Below, piece by piece: positions 60,678 through 64,000 of a stretch of 64,000 nt of DNA. How positions within the stretch are numbered: position 1 is the stretch's first letter; every line of letters starts with the position of its first letter. A program made the translations under genes and the position numbers. The DNA comes from Burkholderia seminalis DSM 23518 (GTDB lineage Bacteria > Pseudomonadota > Gammaproteobacteria > Burkholderiales > Burkholderiaceae). The notes beneath the pieces are model-generated. The model saw only the letters and a program-made list of their open reading frames with translations, had not been told where the DNA came from and made no database searches. The DNA is taken from positions 496,001-560,000 of the forward strand of contig NZ_CADFDK010000002.1 in assembly GCF_902832885.1 (NCBI RefSeq), in the 5' to 3' direction.

Positions 60678-60798
60678 ACGCCTCGGCCCATGTTTGCGAT
60701 GCCATTCGCCGGCGTCAATGAAGGCGCAGGCGACGCTGGCTGCGCCACCGCCCAATCGGGCAACCGCTTCAATTCAAGCCCAAACCGGAAATCACTCG

Positions 60799-61281
60799 AT
60801 GCAACGAATTCGTTTTTGTACAGCCGCGCTTGCAGCGTGCGTATCCCTTTTCGCATTCACGGCGCCGGCTGTTGCCGGCGGTTCGCAACGTCTGCCCGAA
60901 GCGGCCATCAAGGCCGAAAACGCGCGCTGGGCCGATGCCTTCGCGCGAGGGGACTATGAAGCGATCGGCCGCCTCTATACCGACGACGGCGCGCTCCTGC
61001 CGCCCGGCGGCGACAAGGTCACGGGGCGCCGCGCGATCGTCGAATATTTCTTGAACGGGTATGCCGGATCGAAACCCGGCACCGTCTCGTTCAGCAACTA
61101 CGAGTTTTACGGTAGCGATCGGGCCGTGACGGAAGTGTCGGATGCGGAGGTGCGCGACCACGACGGCAAGCTCAAGATCCGCGCGAAGCAGACGCTCGTC
61201 TTTCTGAAGCAGGGCGGCGCGTGGAAGCTGCATCGCGACATGTGGAGCGATTACGCGCCCGTCAAGACCGACGGCCATTGA
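60799..61281 (+). CDS. Exported SnoaL/DUF4440-like protein
   Basis: A 160-residue protein with a signal peptide (CTAALAACVSLFAFTAPAVA). The mature domain has the NTF2-like pattern: NARWADAFARGDYEAIGRLY, TDDGALLPPGGDKVTGRRAI and the closing KQGGAWKLHRDMWSDY. Such proteins bind small ligands; activity unknown. It closes the SDR/DJ-1/SnoaL run and converges on the GlxA-type regulator. Confidence 0.82.
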   Translation: MQRIRFCTAALAACVSLFAFTAPAVAGGSQRLPEAAIKAENARWADAFARGDYEAIGRLYTDDGALLPPGGDKVTGRRAIVEYFLNGYAGSKPGTVSFSNYEFYGSDRAVTEVSDAEVRDHDGKLKIRAKQTLVFLKQGGAWKLHRDMWSDYAPVKTDGH

Positions 61282-61374
61282 AGGTCCGGCGACAGGGCGC
61301 GTCGCGTACCGATGCGCCACCAGCCGGTTGAAGTGACGTCGAACCCGTAGCGCGCTGAGCGGCCAGGCGGTCGA

Positions 61375-62322
61375 TCAGCGTGCTGCGTTCGACCGGCTCT
61401 CGCGTCGAATCGCTTGCGGCGGGTGCCCATGCAGTTTGATGAAGGCTCGCCGCATCCGTTCGGGATCGGTGAATCCCACCGCCAGCGCAATCTGTTCGAT
61501 CGGTTCGCTGCCTCCCTGCAGGCGCAGCCGCGCGGCTTCGACGCGCAAGCGCTCGACCGCCTTCGCGGGCGTTTCGCCGGTTTCCCGGCGAAAGGCGCGG
61601 CCGAACTGCCGCAAGCTCAATCGCGCGGCCTCGGCCAGCCGTTCGACAGGCAATGCTTCCGCCAGATGTTCCCGCGCGAAATTCAGTGCGATGCGGATGC
61701 GATCCGATTCCGGTTCCATCTGCGACATCGCGGAGAACTGGGATTGCCCGCCGGGTCGTCGATACGGAACGACCAGCAGCCTGGAGACCGCGCGTGCAAT
61801 CTCCGCACCCATGTCCTTTTCAATGATGCCGAGCGCCAGGTCGATGCCGGAGGCGATGCCCGCCGACGTCCAGACGCGGCCGTCCACGACATAGATGCTG
61901 TCGCCGTCGACCTTGATGCGAGGGAAGCGCGACTGCATCAGCGCGGCGTATCGCCAGTGCGTCGCGGCCCTCAAGCCGTCCAGCGAGCCGGTTTCCGCGA
62001 GCAGAAACGCGCCCGTGCACACGCTGGCGACCCGCGGTGTCCTGGCGGCCAGTTTTCTGGCGGCGGCGATATTGTCCGATGTCTGCATCGGCGCGATGTC
62101 GCCGCCCACGAACACGACGGTGTCGAACGTGCGCCTGCCGATCGGTTTCGTGTCGATCGCAAGGCCCGTATTGCCGGGAATCGGGCCGCCCGATGGCGAG
62201 ATCACATGAAGGTCGTACGGCGTATGGCCGGCCGCCGTGGCCACCTGATTGAAGGCCGACAACGGGCCGCCAAGGTCGAGTGCATCGTAGCCACGGCAAA
62301 TGAAGAATCCAATTCGATGCAT
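61375..62322 (-). CDS. GlxA-family AraC-type regulator with DJ-1 domain
   Basis: A 315-residue regulator. Residues about 1-180 form a DJ-1/PfpI-like sensor (MHRIGFFICRGYDALDLGGP; Cys in SVCTGAFLLAETGSLDG). The C-terminal AraC domain reads LPVERLAEAARLSLRQFGRA and IEQIALAVGFTDPERMRRAF. It sits convergent to the exported DJ-1 gene set and probably regulates it. The start ATG 62322 fits the family. Confidence 0.88.
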   Translation of the reverse strand: MHRIGFFICRGYDALDLGGPLSAFNQVATAAGHTPYDLHVISPSGGPIPGNTGLAIDTKPIGRRTFDTVVFVGGDIAPMQTSDNIAAARKLAARTPRVASVCTGAFLLAETGSLDGLRAATHWRYAALMQSRFPRIKVDGDSIYVVDGRVWTSAGIASGIDLALGIIEKDMGAEIARAVSRLLVVPYRRPGGQSQFSAMSQMEPESDRIRIALNFAREHLAEALPVERLAEAARLSLRQFGRAFRRETGETPAKAVERLRVEAARLRLQGGSEPIEQIALAVGFTDPERMRRAFIKLHGHPPQAIRRESRSNAAR

Positions 62323-62478
62323 GACAGCGCGGAAACTCGGAAACGCGGAGAGGCGTATTTTACCGAGAACCCTCAAATCGTGCCGTTCGGCCCGAAACGA
62401 GGGAAATACGTCGTTGACAGCGCCATCGATGGCCGCGCGGCCGGCAAGGTGCGACGAAACGTTTGCGCGAAACGCGAA

Positions 62479-62505
62479 GCGCCCCGCCGTTTGCGGGCGG
62501 GGCGC
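62479..62505 (-). terminator. Stem-loop after the GNAT gene
   Basis: GCGCCCCGCC (62479-62488) pairs perfectly with GGCGGGGCGC (62496-62505) around a 7-nt loop, 22 bp downstream of the leftward GNAT stop. The T run after it is short, so efficiency is uncertain. Confidence 0.5.
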
Positions 62506-62527
62506 GGTTGTCATGCGAGGGCGCAGG

Positions 62528-63049
62528 TCAGCGGCGGTAGATGTATTCGAGGTCGGTCGATTCACCGACCTGGAAATGGTACGTGCCGACTTGCCGGAAA
62601 CCCGCCTTCTCGTAGAACGCGATGGCCTTCGCGTTGCCGGACCACACGCCCAGCCATACCGGGCCGGGCCGCGTCTCGGCGAGATAGTGCAGCGCGGCGT
62701 CGAACAGCGCGCGTCCGGCGCCGGTGCCCTGGATACCGCGGCGAAGGTAGATTTGATGTATCTCGCCCGAACCGTCCGCGACTTCCGGATGCGGGAGTTT
62801 GCACGGCCCCGCATGTGCGTAGCCGACCAGCGTGCCGTCGTCGTTTTCGGCCACCCACGTGCGGCATTGCGGGTCGACGAGTTGCGCGCTGATCGTTTCG
62901 ACCGAGTAGCTGCGCGCCTCGTACGCGGCAAGGTCGTCCGGCGGATAATCGATGCCGAAACCGTCCTGCAGAAAGGTTTCGCGAAACGTCTCGCGCTTCA
63001 GGTCGGCAAGCGCGGCTGCATCGGCCAGTGTCGCAACGCGGATCAACAT
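62528..63049 (-). CDS. GNAT-family N-acetyltransferase
   Basis: A 173-residue acyltransferase starting MLIRVATLADAAALADLKRE. Motif A is IHQIYLRRGIQGTGAGRALF (QGTGAG), and GVWSGNAKAIAFYEKAGFRQ with GTYHFQVG completes the family pattern. The frame runs further upstream into a dehydrogenase scar, but the family start is ATG 63049. Confidence 0.88.
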   Translation of the reverse strand: MLIRVATLADAAALADLKRETFRETFLQDGFGIDYPPDDLAAYEARSYSVETISAQLVDPQCRTWVAENDDGTLVGYAHAGPCKLPHPEVADGSGEIHQIYLRRGIQGTGAGRALFDAALHYLAETRPGPVWLGVWSGNAKAIAFYEKAGFRQVGTYHFQVGESTDLEYIYRR

Positions 63050-63364
63050 CGGAAGTTTCTCGCTTCGGTGGTCGGGCGGACAGTGTATCGCGAGCGGCAT
63101 CGGGCCCGCGTTGTTGACGACGACGTCGATGCGGCCATGCTCGGCGAGCGATTCTCCGACGATGCGGCGGCGGGATTCGGTGTCGGGTACGAAAACCGTC
63201 CCGGTCCAGGCGCGAGTACGCGCGCCGGTTCAACACGCCGCCGACGCGCGGCGCGGCAACGCGAAAGACGCTGGCGCGTGCCCGAGCGGCGCGGCAAACA
63301 TGCCGATGGTTGACCGCCGACGGACATGCTAGGATTTCCGTCAAACAACTTCGGAGACGCTGCG
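63050..63364. other. Intergenic stretch with gene scar
   Basis: This 315-bp gap has no intact gene. Its left half contains a leftward short-chain dehydrogenase fragment (63089-63199). The right half (63200-63320) is GC-rich, without recognisable coding features, and ends with a ribosome site (GGAGACGCTGCG) for the gene at 63365. Confidence 0.5.
63089..63199 (-). pseudogene. Short-chain dehydrogenase remnant
   Basis: Read leftward, the sequence gives DTESRRRIVGESLAEHGRID, directly followed by VVVNNAGPMPLA. Helix plus GRIDVVVNNAG is the central strand of an SDR enzyme. Nothing of the cofactor motif or the catalytic YxxxK remains, and the frame runs into the GNAT leader. It is a roughly 37-codon scar. 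Confidence 0.65.
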
Positions 63365-63748
63365 ATGCCGTTCATCTGCGAAAACGTTGAATGTCGTGCC
63401 GTGCTGGCGCGCGGGCAGGTCAAGGCCCGTCAGGAGGACGCGGGGTGGTGTTTCTACTGCCCGGACTGCAAGGCCAGGAACGAGTTGATGGATATCGGCA
63501 CGGTGGTGGGCCACGCCGAGCTGGTTCAGCCTGAGCGGGCGAGCCCGCCGCACAAGGTCGTCGCGACGGCCCGGCCGCTGGACGACGGCACGTATGCGGC
63601 GCAATTGAGCGTCCAGCGCGCGCTCGCGGTGAAGGGCACATTCGCGGCCGAAGAGCACTGGGATCAGCTCGGCGTGTTCGGCGACCCGCAGGAAGCCGTC
63701 GCGCATGCGCAGTCGTTCGCGGCGGATCTGTTGCAACGCGCGGCTTAG
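63365..63748 (+). CDS. Small zinc-ribbon-like protein of unknown function
   Basis: A 127-residue cytoplasmic protein starting MPFICENVECRAVLARGQVK. Cysteines at 5, 10, 29, 32 and 35 (CENVEC and CFYCPDC) look like a zinc ribbon. The rest (VVATARPLDDGTYAAQLSVQ, GVFGDPQEAVAHAQSFAADL) resembles no family I can name. GGAGACG lies upstream of ATG 63365. Confidence 0.65.
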   Translation: MPFICENVECRAVLARGQVKARQEDAGWCFYCPDCKARNELMDIGTVVGHAELVQPERASPPHKVVATARPLDDGTYAAQLSVQRALAVKGTFAAEEHWDQLGVFGDPQEAVAHAQSFAADLLQRAA

Positions 63749-63785
63749 TGTACGGCCGCGCGCCGAATGGCGCGGCACCGCGCCA

Positions 63786-63826
63786 CGCGCGGATCGCGGC
63801 GGGCGTCATGACCGCGGATCCGCGCG
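63786..63826. terminator. Bidirectional stem-loop between convergent genes
   Basis: CGCGCGGATC (63786-63795) and GATCCGCGCG (63817-63826) are perfect 10-bp inverted repeats over a 21-bp spacer that itself has GCGG/CCGC pairing. It sits between the convergent zinc-ribbon and MBL-fold genes. No clear T run is present. Confidence 0.45.
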
Positions 63827-63854
63827 CCGGATGTGACCGTCTCCGTTCGTGATC

Positions 63855-64000
63855 TCACGCATCGGTCTCGTCAAGCAGGCCGTATCCCTCTTTCGTTCGC
63901 GTGACGCGTGCGAACCCCGCTTCTCCCAAATGCATGCCGGCGATCAGCAACCCCTCCGCGCTGACCCGGTCCAGCAGCCGCGATCGTGTGGTGGCGGCCT
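63855..64000 (-). CDS. MBL-fold metallo-hydrolase, C-terminal fragment cut by window edge
   Basis: The last 47 codons of a leftward gene. AATTRSRLLDRVSAEGLLIA, then GMHLGEAGFARVTRTKEGYG match the C-terminal end of MBL-fold hydrolases, where the last metal-ligand His region (AGxHxxxxGFARV) is found. The catalytic HxHxDH motif would lie outside the window. Confidence 0.6.
   Translation of the reverse strand, partial: AATTRSRLLDRVSAEGLLIAGMHLGEAGFARVTRTKEGYGLLDETDA

Noticed and set aside
1-64000. Search for tRNA, rRNA, CRISPR arrays, insertion sequences, integrases and replication origins
   Set aside because: None could be supported by eye: no regularly spaced repeats, no transposase motifs and no tRNA-like cloverleaf was recognised; a dedicated tRNA and IS scan would be decisive.

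Overview
The window is very GC-rich, densely coded DNA with Burkholderia-type gene content. LysR, AraC, IclR and two-component regulators are abundant, there are Burkholderia-style porins, a full indole-3-acetate (iac) catabolic set and many ABC and MFS importers. It looks like an accessory or secondary replicon of a Burkholderia (cepacia-complex-like) species; this is inference from gene families, since there is no rRNA, tRNA or core housekeeping block to anchor it. I see no IS element, phage, CRISPR array or origin. Mobility signs are limited to small gene scars and orphan toxin-antitoxin pieces.

Layout. 0-7.2 kb: a flavoprotein monooxygenase (cut by the left edge) overlapping a LysR gene, divergent from a branched-chain-type ABC importer whose two permeases are fused in one polypeptide. 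7.2-9.1 kb: a DinB-like protein divergent from a TetR gene broken by one extra G in a G7 run, then an unknown protein. 9.1-16.6 kb: a TctDE-like two-component pair divergent from a leader ORF, a periplasmic binding protein and an ACS-type MFS carrier; an orphan RelE/ParE toxin; then a MASE4 histidine kinase with a NarL-type regulator. 16.9-19.5 kb: a small HEXXH protein and a large DedA/PAP2-like/LssY membrane protein. 19.5-25.8 kb: a block of an orphan antitoxin, a Baeyer-Villiger monooxygenase fused to an esterase, and a GMC oxidoreductase with a 20-codon leader ORF, divergent from an AraC regulator, then a GNAT gene.

25.8-27.4 kb holds the most intriguing locus. It is a previously easy-to-miss 40-codon gene for a highly acidic peptide with an ideal ribosome site, a perfect intercistronic stem-loop, and an M29-like metallopeptidase gene. 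All are transcribed from an AT-rich region with two clean palindromes, and an MFS transporter lies divergently.

28.7-42 kb is the indole-3-acetic acid degradation cluster. It contains iacG, iacE, iacH, iacI, iacB, iacA, iacD, iacC and iacF, plus a tandem tautomerase, a LysR regulator and an MFS carrier. A FixJ-like response regulator and its probable PAS histidine kinase are split about 4.4 kb apart within it. Together the Iac enzymes are known to take auxin to catechol; no catechol genes are in the window. A porin follows at 42.4-43.5 kb.

43.6-57.3 kb is an opine or amino-acid-derivative uptake and catabolism region. It has AraC and LysR genes that overlap, an opine dehydrogenase-like and a 3-hydroxyacyl-CoA dehydrogenase-like gene, an MHS carrier, and a seven-gene polyamine-type ABC transporter plus three-component oxidase operon in which almost every gene overlaps the next. 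A divergent IclR gene flanks it. 57.4-63.2 kb is a small block bracketed by a porin scar and a short-chain-dehydrogenase scar. It carries a DUF1176 lipid/periplasmic-type protein, an SDR lacking its catalytic tyrosine, a Tat-exported DJ-1 protein, a SnoaL-like secreted protein and a GlxA-type regulator. The right end has a GNAT, a zinc-ribbon protein and the C-terminus of an MBL-fold hydrolase.
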